From UBA952 sp044361535 (GTDB lineage: Bacteria; Bacteroidota; Bacteroidia; Flavobacteriales_D; Crocinitomicaceae), in the NCBI GenBank assembly GCA_044361535.1, contig JBIKIQ010000008.1:62001-126000 (forward strand): a stretch of DNA of 64,000 nucleotides, given 5' to 3'. The translations under genes and the position numbers were made by a program. Below are positions 8,935 through 18,318 of the stretch, one piece after another. Below the pieces are notes generated by a model. That model was not told where the DNA came from, ran no database searches, and worked only from the letters and a program-made list of their open reading frames with translations. Every line of letters begins with the position of its first letter. The stretch's first letter is position 1.

Positions 8935-9699
8935 TTATCCCCTTTTATGAAAGATCGTTGAGTTCGCTTGCGCTGTCGGCATAATTACGATATCATTTAG
9001 AGTAACATGTTTCGGTCTTGTTGCGGCAAAATAAATAGTTTCGGCAATGTCATGAGCTTGAAGTGGGTCAAAGCCCTGATAAATAGAATCTGCAGTGTTT
9101 TTATCACCTTTAAATCGAACAAGAGAAAACTCCGTTTCAGCGGCTCCAGGAGCAATATTGGTAACTTTAATTCCAAATTCAACCAATTCGATTCTCATGG
9201 CTTTTGAAAGCGCATCCACTGCATGTTTTGTTGCACAATAAACATTTCCATTTGTATAAACTTCTTTTCCAGCTATGCTACTTAAATTAAATATATGACC
9301 ACTTCCATTTTGTTTGAAAATTGGAATAATGCATTGACTAACGTATAACAATCCTTTGATATTTGTATCAATCATTTGATTCCAATCGGAGGTTAATCCA
9401 GTTTCTAGTGAAGAACGACCTGCGGCAAGCCCTGCATTATTAATTAGAATAGTAAGATTTGATTTAACATGATCGGGTAAATTATCGATAGATTTTTTTA
9501 CATCAATTTCATTTCTTACATCAAGTTCAATGGAAATAATTTTGACCCCGTATTTAACGCTTAAATCAGCTGATAATTTCTCCAATCGATCAATTCTTCT
9601 TGCCGCAAGGATTAAGTTATATCCATTTTGAGCAAATTGGGATGCACAAGCCTCTCCAAAACCAGATGAAGCACCCGTTATAAATACGTACGAATCCAT
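8935..9699 (-). CDS. Short-chain dehydrogenase/reductase (YdfG-like)
   Basis: 254 residues with all classical SDR landmarks: cofactor motif TGASSGFG at 8-15, NNAG at 87-90, catalytic Ser140/141, and YCATK with Tyr154 and Lys158. The length and the 'APGAAETEFS' segment resemble YdfG-type NADP-dependent 3-hydroxy acid/serine dehydrogenases. The substrate is an inference only. The start codon overlaps the end of the upstream membrane-protein gene by 22 nt, so translation of the two is probably linked. Confidence 0.9.
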   Translation of the reverse strand: MDSYVFITGASSGFGEACASQFAQNGYNLILAARRIDRLEKLSADLSVKYGVKIISIELDVRNEIDVKKSIDNLPDHVKSNLTILINNAGLAAGRSSLETGLTSDWNQMIDTNIKGLLYVSQCIIPIFKQNGSGHIFNLSSIAGKEVYTNGNVYCATKHAVDALSKAMRIELVEFGIKVTNIAPGAAETEFSLVRFKGDKNTADSIYQGFDPLQAHDIAETIYFAATRPKHVTLNDIVIMPTAQANSTIFHKRG

Positions 9700-10997
9700 T
9701 GAATTAATTTTAAGTTTCTAATAATAGGGAAATTTTCAATCTGAATAAACGATAAAATGGCAACTGTTAAAAATGGCATTGCCGGAATTTTATACCTTAC
9801 TAGGGCTCCTAAAATTGGTGTTGAAATTCCAATTATTGCAAAAAGAATTAAGGTGAAAAGCAAACAAAATACGATAAAGTTTGTGGAATATATAATGGAT
9901 TTTTTCTTCTGAATCAACAACAACACTATTAAAATAAGTAAAAGAAGATTCTCAATAACAGCCGGTATAAATAAGAAGTTCTTTATTTCATTCGGCCATG
10001 GACGAGTTAGGCTATTCACGATACCCATGGGAACTGCAGATAATACCGAAAAAATATTTTCCTCGAGATAGTCCATTTGGATTGCACTATTTACCTTAAA
10101 TTCAATTGACATATTAATAAAGTCATGTTGTTTACGAACAAGTATGGCTATAAAATCATATGAAGGATTACTCAGACCCAAACCAATTGCAATGAGTGTT
10201 AACACAACAAAAATTAGTGGGTATGCAGACCATTTCAGTCTAGTAGTTTGACTGAAATACCATCCTATTATGGCTGGAAAAAATGCAACAAAGACATAAA
10301 ATTTCAATAAAACCAGCAAGCTAAAAGGAAATAAAAGATAAATTAAATAGATGATTTTTTTGCCTATTGCTAACCGATAAATGAAAAAACAGAACATCCC
10401 CATTGCAAAAATCAACAAAGATTCTTTTAAAATTCCTGAGCTCCAAAAAATAACACTAGGTACCAGAAAAACAGATAAATATACCTTCCATTTAGATTTT
10501 ACAAAATGCATGAAAAATCTTGCTAATCCAATCGATCCTATAAAAGAAATAAAATTTAATATTATGCTGTGAACATGGTAATTTCCAAATGAAAAAATTC
10601 TAAGAACAGCATTAACTCGGATAATTAAGCGGTTGTCGTTGTACAAACTGTTTTCATAAACACGATACCAATTATTCATTTTATCGTAATAATTGGTGTC
10701 AAAATAGTCCCCTTCACATTGAATACCGAATAACATTTTAAAGAAATCAATGGGTTTATTAAATAATGCTTCGTATAAATAATAACTATCGTCGAAATAC
10801 TTAAATGTATCAGATTCTATGCGATTCCCATAATAAAAGGCATAAATAACATAAACGAGGAACCCACAAGCTACCTTAACTAAAAATGCAAACCATAGTG
10901 AGTACTTGCTAAAACCTGATTTTCGAATAAATGGTAACTTATTGACTAAATAAAGAAGAAAAATTAGATAGGGGAGGGTTAATAACAAATTAATCAT
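9678..10997 (-). CDS. Polytopic membrane protein of unknown function
   Basis: 439 residues with roughly ten hydrophobic segments, the first at the very N-terminus and the last at about 410-425. There is one long extracytoplasmic loop near residues 60-125 containing 'DTFKYFDDSYYLYEA' and several Tyr/Asn-rich stretches. A conserved-looking 'FWSSGILKESLL' sits at about 182-193. The layout (acidic first loop, many segments) recalls GT-C glycosyltransferases or O-antigen polymerases, but I see no decisive motif and assign no function. It overlaps the SDR gene. Confidence 0.75.
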   Translation of the reverse strand: MINLLLTLPYLIFLLYLVNKLPFIRKSGFSKYSLWFAFLVKVACGFLVYVIYAFYYGNRIESDTFKYFDDSYYLYEALFNKPIDFFKMLFGIQCEGDYFDTNYYDKMNNWYRVYENSLYNDNRLIIRVNAVLRIFSFGNYHVHSIILNFISFIGSIGLARFFMHFVKSKWKVYLSVFLVPSVIFWSSGILKESLLIFAMGMFCFFIYRLAIGKKIIYLIYLLFPFSLLVLLKFYVFVAFFPAIIGWYFSQTTRLKWSAYPLIFVVLTLIAIGLGLSNPSYDFIAILVRKQHDFINMSIEFKVNSAIQMDYLEENIFSVLSAVPMGIVNSLTRPWPNEIKNFLFIPAVIENLLLLILIVLLLIQKKKSIIYSTNFIVFCLLFTLILFAIIGISTPILGALVRYKIPAMPFLTVAILSFIQIENFPIIRNLKLIQWIRTYL

Positions 10998-11026
10998 TCA
11001 ATCATCTTCTTTATCCGTGAAGGTCG

Positions 11027-11034
11027 CAAATTTA
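11027..11034 (-). promoter_or_regulatory. Probable -7 promoter box of the membrane-protein gene
   Basis: The minus strand reads TAAATTTG, a full TAnnTTTG match, 29 nt before the ATG at 10997. The upstream -33 element is not clear. Confidence 0.4.
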
Positions 11035-11101
11035 ATCAAACTATATTTACGAAACTTTCATTTCTTTCAACTATTTTCGTGTTACTATTTTAAAGACATT
11101 T

Positions 11102-11560
11102 ATGCGAACCAGTTCCTTCATTATTTTTTTGTTTTTTTCAATTCAATTTCTTTATTCGCAAAATAATCTATCTGAACTTGATAAGTTCATGGATAATTGG
11201 CATCTCCAAGCAACAAAGGCTAATTTCGATGAGTATTTTAATGTTACCTCTGAAAATTTTATTTTTCTGGGAACTGCGCCAGGAGAGAGGTGGACGAAAA
11301 AAGAATTTATGGAATTTTCAAAACCGTATTTTGATAAGGGAAAAGCATGGGATTTTAAAGCAAAGAATAGAAAATGGATATTTTCGGATGATAAGAAAAC
11401 GGTTTGGTTTGATGAAGATTTGGATACTTGGATGAATTCATGCAGAGGAAGTGGGATTTTGATTAAGAAAAATGGAAAATGGAAGTTGGTATACTATAAC
11501 TTGACCGTTTTGATTGAAAATGAGAAAATCAAGGAATTTATTAAACTGAGAGAAAATTAA
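11102..11560 (+). CDS. Exported SnoaL/NTF2-like protein (DUF4440-like)
   Basis: 152 residues. A signal peptide (FIIFLFFSIQFLYSQ) is followed by one NTF2-like cone domain: helix 'LDKFMDNWHLQATKANFDEYF', then 'FLGTAPGERWTKKEFMEF' and strands ending in 'GSGILIKKNGKWKLVYYNLT'. This is the pattern of SnoaL-like proteins widespread in the phylum. Members include enzymes and pure binding proteins, so no reaction is assigned. Its last base is the first base of the prmC ATG, so the two are translationally coupled. Confidence 0.8.
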   Translation: MRTSSFIIFLFFSIQFLYSQNNLSELDKFMDNWHLQATKANFDEYFNVTSENFIFLGTAPGERWTKKEFMEFSKPYFDKGKAWDFKAKNRKWIFSDDKKTVWFDEDLDTWMNSCRGSGILIKKNGKWKLVYYNLTVLIENEKIKEFIKLREN

Positions 11561-12435
11561 TGTTTGTTCAATCCAATAGTATTCGGGCTATTCAGAATTA
11601 TGTTAAAGGCAAGCTGGAAAAGTCATTCTCTGAAACAGAAATCAGGAAAATAGTTAGGTTAATTATTTGTAAAAGATTGGGTTGGTCAGATACCGACTTT
11701 ATTTTGAATCAGGAAAGTAGATTGTCAGAATCAGACTTGCTTTATGTTCGAACGATCGTAAATCGAATGCTCAATGAAGAACCTTTTCAATATATATTAG
11801 GTGAAACCGAATTTTTTGGTCTAACCTTGTTTTGTTCACCCGCGGCCTTGATTCCTCGTCCTGAAACTGAAGAATTGGTCCAGAGTATTTTAAATTCTGT
11901 CGATACAGAAGCTTCCTTGAAAATCGTAGATCTATGTACAGGTTCAGGATGTATTGGCCTTGGCTTAGCTGCAAATCTTCCGAACGCTACAGTTACTTTA
12001 ACCGATATTTCAAATGAAGCATTAGAATTGGCAAAGAAAAGCGCGGCATATAATAAAGTTGATATTGAAATTTTAAGGCATGATGTTTTAAGTGATATAG
12101 CTTTTGATTTGTTTGATAGGGGTTCGTTAGATGTTATTGTTTCTAATCCGCCTTACATTCCTTATCAAGATAAAGAACAAATGAAACCTCATGTGCTGAA
12201 ATATGAACCGCATATAGCTCTATTTGTTGAAAATGATAATCCGTTAGAGTTCTATGTGAAAATCAGTGAAAATGCCCGTAAATTATTAAAGCCTAAAGGA
12301 CAATTATTCTTTGAACTAAATCCTGATTTTTCAAATGATTTAGTTAAAATTCTTGGTGAAATGGGATTTGTTAACATTGAATTGATGAAAGATTTACAAG
12401 GAAGGTATCGCATGCTTAAAGCACAAAATACCTAA
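11560..12435 (+). CDS. prmC: Peptide chain release factor N5-glutamine methyltransferase
   Basis: 291 residues. It methylates the Gln of the GGQ motif in release factors RF1 and RF2, using SAM. The N-terminal helical domain contains 'LNEEPFQYILGETEFFGL', followed by 'LIPRPETEELV' at 98-107, the SAM motif 'VDLCTGSGCIGLGLA' at 123-137, and the catalytic NPPY at 196-199. Length is normal. The start overlaps the stop of the preceding gene (TAATG), and it lies 9 nt upstream of ligA. Confidence 0.95.
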   Translation: MFVQSNSIRAIQNYVKGKLEKSFSETEIRKIVRLIICKRLGWSDTDFILNQESRLSESDLLYVRTIVNRMLNEEPFQYILGETEFFGLTLFCSPAALIPRPETEELVQSILNSVDTEASLKIVDLCTGSGCIGLGLAANLPNATVTLTDISNEALELAKKSAAYNKVDIEILRHDVLSDIAFDLFDRGSLDVIVSNPPYIPYQDKEQMKPHVLKYEPHIALFVENDNPLEFYVKISENARKLLKPKGQLFFELNPDFSNDLVKILGEMGFVNIELMKDLQGRYRMLKAQNT

Positions 12436-12444
12436 ATTTACAGA

Positions 12445-14463
12445 GTGAACTCTGAACAAGCAAAAACGGAAATCCTACGTTTGACTAAATTGATTAATTA
12501 TCATAATCAATTGTATTATGTTGAAAGTCGAACTGAAATATCCGATTTTGAATTTGATGGATTGTTAAGAGATTTACAGCAGTTGGAAAATAAATTTCCA
12601 GAATTTTCTTTTATAAATAGCCCAACAAAGCGGGTTGGTGGTGATTTAACGAAAAAGTTTGAAGCAGTCCAACACCGCTTTCCAATGTTGTCATTATCTA
12701 ATTCTTACTCAGAGGAAGAAATTATTGAGTGGGAAAATCGAATTAAAAAATTAGTAGATGGCGATATTGAATATGTTTGTGAACTAAAATATGATGGTGT
12801 TGCCATTGGTATTCGCTATGAGAATGGTCAACTTTCACGTGCAGTAACGAGAGGAGATGGCGAGAAAGGGGAAGATGTAACTACGAATGTTAGAACGATT
12901 CGCACAATTCCGCTTTCACTTCAAGGAAATTTTCCTTCGGATTTTGAGATTCGAGGAGAAATTTTTATGCCTACCGTAGTTTTTGAGAAACTTAACCAAC
13001 AGCGTTTAGAGAATGGTGAGCAACTCTTTGCAAATCCAAGAAATACAGCCTCTGGTACGTTGAAAATGCAAGATTCAAAAATTGTTGCATCGCGTGGATT
13101 AGATTCTTATTTATATGGAATTTATGGGGATAATCAAATTGCAGAAGGACATTTTGAAACTGTTCTAGCTGCAGGGAAATGGGGGTTTAAAATTCCGCTG
13201 CAAAAGGATAGATTTATTGAAAAAACCAATTCGATAGAAGGAATAATGAATTTTATTCATTTCTGGGATAAAAATAGATTATCCTTACCTTTTGAAATTG
13301 ACGGTGTGGTCATTAAAGTAAATAGCTATTCCCAACAACAAAAACTTGGTTTCACGGCTAAGTCACCTCGTTGGGCAATTGCATACAAATTTAAAGCACA
13401 TCGAGTGGAAACTCAATTGCTAAGCGTTGATTATCAAGTAGGACGAACTGGAGCAGTTACGCCTGTGGCCAATTTAAATCCTGTTCAATTAGGAGGGACA
13501 ACTGTCAAAAGAGCCTCCTTGCACAATCAAGATCAAATAGAAAAACTAGGTTTACATAAGGGCGATTTTGTTTATGTGGAAAAAGGAGGAGAGATTATTC
13601 CAAAGATTGTAGGGGTAAATTTGGATCGAAGAAATCCTGATTTTCAACCTATTATTTTTCCTGAAACCTGTCCTGTATGCAATAGTTTACTCGTTCGAAA
13701 TGAAGGTGAGGCAGGGCATTTTTGCATCAACTATAAATCATGTCCACCACAAGTTAAAGGAAAAATTGATCATTTTATTGCCAGAAAGGCACTCAATATT
13801 GATGGCTTAGGAGAAGAAACAGTTGATTCTCTTTATGAAAGTAAATTAGTGAGAAATGTATCAGATTTATACAAGTTGACTTTTGATCAAATATTGACAC
13901 TAGATAGAATGGCAGAGAAGTCCGCCAACAACTTACTAACGAGCCTTGAAAATTCTAAGAATATTTCTTTTGAAAGAGTGTTGTTTGGTCTTGGGATTCG
14001 TTTTGTAGGAGAAACCGTGGCAAAAAAATTGGCAAAACACTTTGGGACCATTGATGATATAATTAATGCCACGTATGAAGAATTGATTGAAGTTGATGAA
14101 ATTGGTGAAAAAATAGCACATTCTGTAATTGACTATTTTTCTGATCCTCAGTCGCTAGAATTAATAGAGGAATTGAAAAAAGAGGGATTGCAATTTCATA
14201 CGACAAAGAATCAGTCAATTCAAGGGGCATTAAGTGGGAAAATAATTGTAGTTTCAGGAGTCTTTTCGGCTTTTTCAAGAGATGAAATGAAAGAACTAAT
14301 TGAGCAAAATGGTGGGAAGAATGCATCTTCAATTAGCTCTAAAACGGATTTTTTAGTTGCTGGAGATAATATGGGGCCGGCTAAATTGAAAAAAGCAGTA
14401 GATTTAGGGGTTGAAATTTTAAGTGAAGACGAATTTGTTAAACTTTTAAATAATAGATTTTGA
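12445..14463 (+). CDS. ligA: NAD-dependent DNA ligase
   Basis: 672 residues, the usual length. It seals nicks in replication and repair. Visible parts are the N-terminal Ia domain with 'YHNQLYYVE', the adenylation motif KYDG with nucleophile Lys115, 'TRGDGEKGEDVT', 'EIDGVVIKVN' at 284-293, the OB fold 'VGRTGAVTPVANLNPV', a zinc finger using Cys409, 412, 427 and 433, helix-hairpin-helix repeats, and a C-terminal BRCT domain. The start is GTG at 12445, 9 nt after prmC. Its stop overlaps the TTG start of the next gene. Confidence 0.97.
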   Translation: MNSEQAKTEILRLTKLINYHNQLYYVESRTEISDFEFDGLLRDLQQLENKFPEFSFINSPTKRVGGDLTKKFEAVQHRFPMLSLSNSYSEEEIIEWENRIKKLVDGDIEYVCELKYDGVAIGIRYENGQLSRAVTRGDGEKGEDVTTNVRTIRTIPLSLQGNFPSDFEIRGEIFMPTVVFEKLNQQRLENGEQLFANPRNTASGTLKMQDSKIVASRGLDSYLYGIYGDNQIAEGHFETVLAAGKWGFKIPLQKDRFIEKTNSIEGIMNFIHFWDKNRLSLPFEIDGVVIKVNSYSQQQKLGFTAKSPRWAIAYKFKAHRVETQLLSVDYQVGRTGAVTPVANLNPVQLGGTTVKRASLHNQDQIEKLGLHKGDFVYVEKGGEIIPKIVGVNLDRRNPDFQPIIFPETCPVCNSLLVRNEGEAGHFCINYKSCPPQVKGKIDHFIARKALNIDGLGEETVDSLYESKLVRNVSDLYKLTFDQILTLDRMAEKSANNLLTSLENSKNISFERVLFGLGIRFVGETVAKKLAKHFGTIDDIINATYEELIEVDEIGEKIAHSVIDYFSDPQSLELIEELKKEGLQFHTTKNQSIQGALSGKIIVVSGVFSAFSRDEMKELIEQNGGKNASSISSKTDFLVAGDNMGPAKLKKAVDLGVEILSEDEFVKLLNNRF

Positions 14464-14927
14464 ACGAAAAAAGTATTTGGAGCACAACTGACTCGTTGTT
14501 GATTGTCTTGAATTGTGACAATGACGACCAATTAAGAGGGTATAAAAAAGCACTTGATAAAGCGTTGAATGATAGTAATGTCGAGAAATTAACAATTGTC
14601 GTGCTTTTACCCAAAGATGTCGATAAGAATACAATGACACCTCATTTTGTAATCTATTATGTTTCGCCTACAGATTTTAATTTCTTTGGTAAATTAAAGG
14701 ATGTTCAATTGCTAGATGAGTTCAAATTGCATTATGATACGCTTATATGGTTTGGTGATGATTCTCATCGTATTTTTTCATATATCAAGAAAATACGTTA
14801 TACAAATAGAATTGCGGTAAACGCAGCAAGGTCTTATTTTGAAATGCATTTAAAAGCAGATTTGGATAACCCACCTATGGCCATTGAATTTGTACATGAA
14901 GTCTTAACAAAATCCTATTCAGAATAA
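14460..14927 (+). CDS. DUF6913-type conserved flavobacterial protein
   Basis: 155 residues from a TTG that overlaps the ligA stop by 4 nt. No signal peptide or membrane helix. The protein alternates short strands and helices ('LLIVLNCDN', 'LTIVVLLPKD', 'FVIYYVSPTDFNFFG', 'YDTLIWFGDD'), then has a conserved-looking 'AARSYFEMHLKADLDNPPMAIEFVHEVL' region near the end, the usual hallmark of this family by memory. Function is unknown. The fixed place between ligA and dapA is common in flavobacteria. Confidence 0.7.
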   Translation: MNEKSIWSTTDSLLIVLNCDNDDQLRGYKKALDKALNDSNVEKLTIVVLLPKDVDKNTMTPHFVIYYVSPTDFNFFGKLKDVQLLDEFKLHYDTLIWFGDDSHRIFSYIKKIRYTNRIAVNAARSYFEMHLKADLDNPPMAIEFVHEVLTKSYSE

Positions 14928-14938
14928 AAATTATAGAA

Positions 14939-15829
14939 ATGGAAAACAGTTTCACAGGATCTGGAGTGGCATTAGTTACTCCTTTTAAAAAAGATTATTC
15001 AATAGATTATGATGCTTTGCGTAGATTGGTGCGCTATCAAATTGAGTCAGGCACCGATTTTTTAGTTGTACAAGGCACCACTGGAGAATCTCCAACGCTT
15101 AGTCAAGAAGAAAAAATGCTTGTTTTACAAACGGTTATTGATGAGAATCAAGGGGCATTAAAAATTGTTTACGGGGTTGGAGGTAATAATACAATTGATA
15201 TTGGAGAAAAACTAAAAAAAGTTCCAGCAGGCGTAGATGGAATTCTTTCAGTGTCACCCTACTACAATAAACCAACCCAACAAGGGATAATTGAACATTT
15301 TAGTTATTTGGCATCTTGTACTAATTTACCAATTATTTTGTATAATGTTCCAGGAAGAACGGGTTCGAATATGTTGCCTTCTACGACGTTGAAATTAGCA
15401 GAAATCCCAAATATAGTTGCTGTTAAAGAAGCATCTGGAAATATGGAACAAATTATGGAAATTATTCGCTTAAAACCAAAAGGATTTGGTGTTTTGTCTG
15501 GAGATGATGCCATTACAATGCCTTTGATTGCAGCAGGAGCTGATGGGGTTGTTTCTGTAGTAGCCAATGCTTTTCCAAAACGTTTTTCCGAGTTGGTTCA
15601 CGCTTCATTAGAGGAAAAATTGCCAATGGCTAGAGCCGCTCACTATGATTTATTTACAATTACTAAAATGTTCTTTGAAGAAGGGAATCCAGGAGGGGTG
15701 AAAGTTTCATTGAATGCACAAGGACTCATGGAGGAAGTTATGCGTTTACCTTTATTTCCTGTTTCAGATTCCTTGCGAAATAGAATCTATGAAGAGACAA
15801 AAATTATATTGAAAATAGAAAGTGTATAA
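14939..15829 (+). CDS. dapA: 4-hydroxy-tetrahydrodipicolinate synthase
   Basis: 296 residues. It condenses pyruvate with aspartate semialdehyde, the first committed step to diaminopimelate and lysine. The (beta/alpha)8 barrel shows 'GTTGESPTL' at 46-54, catalytic Tyr135 in 'YNVPGRTG' and Schiff-base Lys163 in 'VAVKEASG'. The tail contains 'NPGGVKVSLNAQG', which replaces the usual 'NPIPVK' of other phyla, as is typical for Bacteroidota. Start ATG at 14939, 11 nt after the DUF6913 gene. Confidence 0.96.
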   Translation: MENSFTGSGVALVTPFKKDYSIDYDALRRLVRYQIESGTDFLVVQGTTGESPTLSQEEKMLVLQTVIDENQGALKIVYGVGGNNTIDIGEKLKKVPAGVDGILSVSPYYNKPTQQGIIEHFSYLASCTNLPIILYNVPGRTGSNMLPSTTLKLAEIPNIVAVKEASGNMEQIMEIIRLKPKGFGVLSGDDAITMPLIAAGADGVVSVVANAFPKRFSELVHASLEEKLPMARAAHYDLFTITKMFFEEGNPGGVKVSLNAQGLMEEVMRLPLFPVSDSLRNRIYEETKIILKIESV

Positions 15830-15852
15830 ATACTTAGTGTAAAAATGACATC

Positions 15853-15885
15853 TTGAAACTATTTTCAAATTCATTTGTATATTTG
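15853..15885 (+). promoter_or_regulatory. Probable promoter of the pyruvate dehydrogenase genes
   Basis: TTG at 15853-15855, a 22-bp spacer, then TATATTTG at 15878-15885, a full match to the Bacteroidota -7 box. The ATG of pdhA lies 26 nt further on, leaving a leader of about 20 nt. Confidence 0.48.
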
Positions 15886-15911
15886 TAAACTAAAAAAATA
15901 ATTACTTAGAA

Positions 15912-16958
15912 ATGGCAGTTAAAGCAGCTAAAGAAACAAAGGCAAAAACAACTGGTAATAAAGCAAAGTTTTCAAAAGAAACATATGTCAAATGGTATAA
16001 AGACATGCTTTTGATTCGAAAATTTGAAGAAAAGACTGGACAGTTGTATATCCAACAAAAATTTGGTGGTTTTTGTCATTTATACATTGGTCAGGAGGCT
16101 ATTGCAGTTGGTACAGCCAGCGCTTGTAGACCTTCAGACAAACATATGACTGCTTATCGTGATCACGCACATCCCATTGCTTTTGGAACAGATACACGAG
16201 TTTTAATGGCTGAACTGTACGGAAGAAAAACAGGTTGTTCCAAAGGTAAAGGAGGTTCGATGCACTTTTTTGATAAGGAAAAGAATTTCGCAGGTGGACA
16301 TGGAATCGTTGGAGCTCAAATTCCTATGGGTACAGGATTGGCGTTTGCTGAAAAATATAATGGAACTGACAATGTTGCATTTGTTTCAATGGGAGACGGC
16401 GCTGTTCGTCAAGGTGCACTTCACGAAACGTTTAACATGGCCATGATATGGAAATTACCCGTAATTTATATCATTGAGAATAATAATTACGCGATGGGTA
16501 CATCTGTAGAACGAACAACAAATGTTACTGATTTATCAAAAATTGGATTGTCCTATGAAATGCCATCACGTATTGTAAATGGAATGAGTCCAGAAGCTGT
16601 TCATGAGGCAATTGAAGAGGCAGCGGCAAGAGCAAGAAGAGGAGATGGACCAACGTTATTAGATATTAGAACCTATCGTTACAAAGGTCATTCTATGTCT
16701 GACCCTCAAAAATATCGAACAAAAGATGAGGTAAATGATTGGATTGAAAAAGACCCAATTGATCATTGTTTAGATGTTATTAAAAGTAATAAGTGGCTTT
16801 CGGCGAAAGAAATTGAGGAGATTGAATTATGGGTTAAAAAAGAGGTTGAAGAATCCGTTGAATTCGCTGAAAACTCTCCTTATCCTGAGGCTCATGAGAT
16901 TTATGAAGACGTTTACACACAGACAGATTATCCGTATATTAAAGAATATTTAGCTTAA
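15912..16958 (+). CDS. pdhA: Pyruvate dehydrogenase E1 component, alpha subunit
   Basis: 348 residues. Thiamine-diphosphate-dependent decarboxylation of pyruvate as part of the pyruvate dehydrogenase complex. The Lys/Ala-rich first 20 residues are followed by 'YKDMLLIRKFEEK', 'HLYIGQEAIAVG' and 'YRDHAHP', and by the ThDP/Mg motif starting GDG at 161-163 and ending in Asn190-Asn191. The phosphorylation-loop region reads 'YRYKGHSMSDPQKYRTKDEV'. The E2 gene follows after 6 nt. The partner beta subunit (pdhB) is not in the window; a separate pdhB is usual in this phylum. Confidence 0.96.
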   Translation: MAVKAAKETKAKTTGNKAKFSKETYVKWYKDMLLIRKFEEKTGQLYIQQKFGGFCHLYIGQEAIAVGTASACRPSDKHMTAYRDHAHPIAFGTDTRVLMAELYGRKTGCSKGKGGSMHFFDKEKNFAGGHGIVGAQIPMGTGLAFAEKYNGTDNVAFVSMGDGAVRQGALHETFNMAMIWKLPVIYIIENNNYAMGTSVERTTNVTDLSKIGLSYEMPSRIVNGMSPEAVHEAIEEAAARARRGDGPTLLDIRTYRYKGHSMSDPQKYRTKDEVNDWIEKDPIDHCLDVIKSNKWLSAKEIEEIELWVKKEVEESVEFAENSPYPEAHEIYEDVYTQTDYPYIKEYLA

Positions 16959-16964
16959 AAAATT

Positions 16965-18224
16965 ATGGCAGAGGTAGTTTATATGCCCAAATTGAGCGAC
17001 ACCATGACAGAGGGTGTTGTTGCGACATGGAATAAAAAAGTTGGAGATACAGTTAAAACAGGTGAGATTTTAGCTGAAATAGAAACCGATAAAGCAACTA
17101 TGGAGTTTGAATCATTTTACGATGGAACTCTTTTGCATATTGGGGTAGAGGTTGGAAAGTCTGCTCCCGTTAATTCAATACTTGCAATTATTGGGGCACC
17201 TGGAGAGGATATCACAGCATTACTTTCGGGAGGTATTTCTCCTTCTGCAGAAAGTACTCCAAGTCCTGAACCAGCAAAAAGTGAGCCTACTCCTGAGCCA
17301 ATTGTCGCTGCTCCACAAGTAGAAGCTCTAAAAATTGAAACTGTTAAACATGCAGTTGTTCAATCAAATTCAGAACGCGTTTTCGCTTCACCTTTAGCAA
17401 AGAAACTTGCTCAAGAAAAAGGGGTGGATATTCAGTCTATTGCTGGAACTGGAGAAAACGGAAGAATTGTTAAAAGAGATGTAGATCATTATGTTCCATA
17501 TACACCGGCTGAAAGGTCATTTACTCCAATCGCATCGGGTGTTGAAGCATACACCGATGAACCGGTAAGTCAAATGCGGAAAACGATTGCTCGTCGTTTA
17601 GCTGAAAGTAAATTTACGGCTCCACATTTTTATCTAACACTTGATATAGATATGGATAATGCTATTGCATCCAGAAAATCATTAAATGCTATGGAAGGGG
17701 TTAAAGTTTCTTTCAATGATATGGTTATAAAATCAGTTGCCGTTGCATTAAAGCACCATCCAAATGTTAACAGTGCTTGGATGGGGGATTATATTCGAAG
17801 AAATCAACATGTGCATGTGGGAGTGGCAGTAGCAGTAGATGAAGGACTTCTTGTACCCGTAATCCGCTTTGCAGATTCAAAGGGATTATTGCAAATTTCT
17901 TCTGAAGTTCGCGAATATGCTAAAAAAGCAAAAGATAAAAAACTACAACCATCTGATTGGGAAGGTAATACATTTACGATATCTAATTTAGGAATGTTTG
18001 GTATTGAATCGTTTACAGCCATTGTTAATCCACCCGATAGTTGTATTTTAGCTATAGGCGGTATTAAGGAAGTTCCTGTTGTGAAAAACGGTCAAGTTGT
18101 TCCTGGTAATGTCATGAAAGTTACTCTATCTTGTGATCACAGAGTAGTTGATGGTGCAACCGGAGCTGCTTTTTTACAAACGTTTAAACAATTTATGGAA
18201 AGCCCTGTTTCTATGTTGTTGTAA
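16965..18224 (+). CDS. pdhC: Pyruvate dehydrogenase E2, dihydrolipoamide acetyltransferase
   Basis: 419 residues in the standard E2 order: one lipoyl domain with the lipoylated Lys43 in 'ETDKATMEF', a Pro/Glu/Ser-rich linker at about 85-135, a peripheral-subunit-binding domain ('FASPLAKKLAQEKGVDI', then 'GTGENGRIVKRDV'), and the acyltransferase core ending with the catalytic motif HRVVDG (His392, Asp396). It transfers the acetyl group to CoA. Only one lipoyl domain is present. It is cotranscribed with pdhA. Confidence 0.95.
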   Translation: MAEVVYMPKLSDTMTEGVVATWNKKVGDTVKTGEILAEIETDKATMEFESFYDGTLLHIGVEVGKSAPVNSILAIIGAPGEDITALLSGGISPSAESTPSPEPAKSEPTPEPIVAAPQVEALKIETVKHAVVQSNSERVFASPLAKKLAQEKGVDIQSIAGTGENGRIVKRDVDHYVPYTPAERSFTPIASGVEAYTDEPVSQMRKTIARRLAESKFTAPHFYLTLDIDMDNAIASRKSLNAMEGVKVSFNDMVIKSVAVALKHHPNVNSAWMGDYIRRNQHVHVGVAVAVDEGLLVPVIRFADSKGLLQISSEVREYAKKAKDKKLQPSDWEGNTFTISNLGMFGIESFTAIVNPPDSCILAIGGIKEVPVVKNGQVVPGNVMKVTLSCDHRVVDGATGAAFLQTFKQFMESPVSMLL

Positions 18225-18318
18225 TTAACATTGCAGGAACTTATTAACATTTTTTTACACTTTACTCATTTTTATTGTATTTTAGCCAGTTTTTAAACAG
18301 TTGGTTAAATCAATTTAT

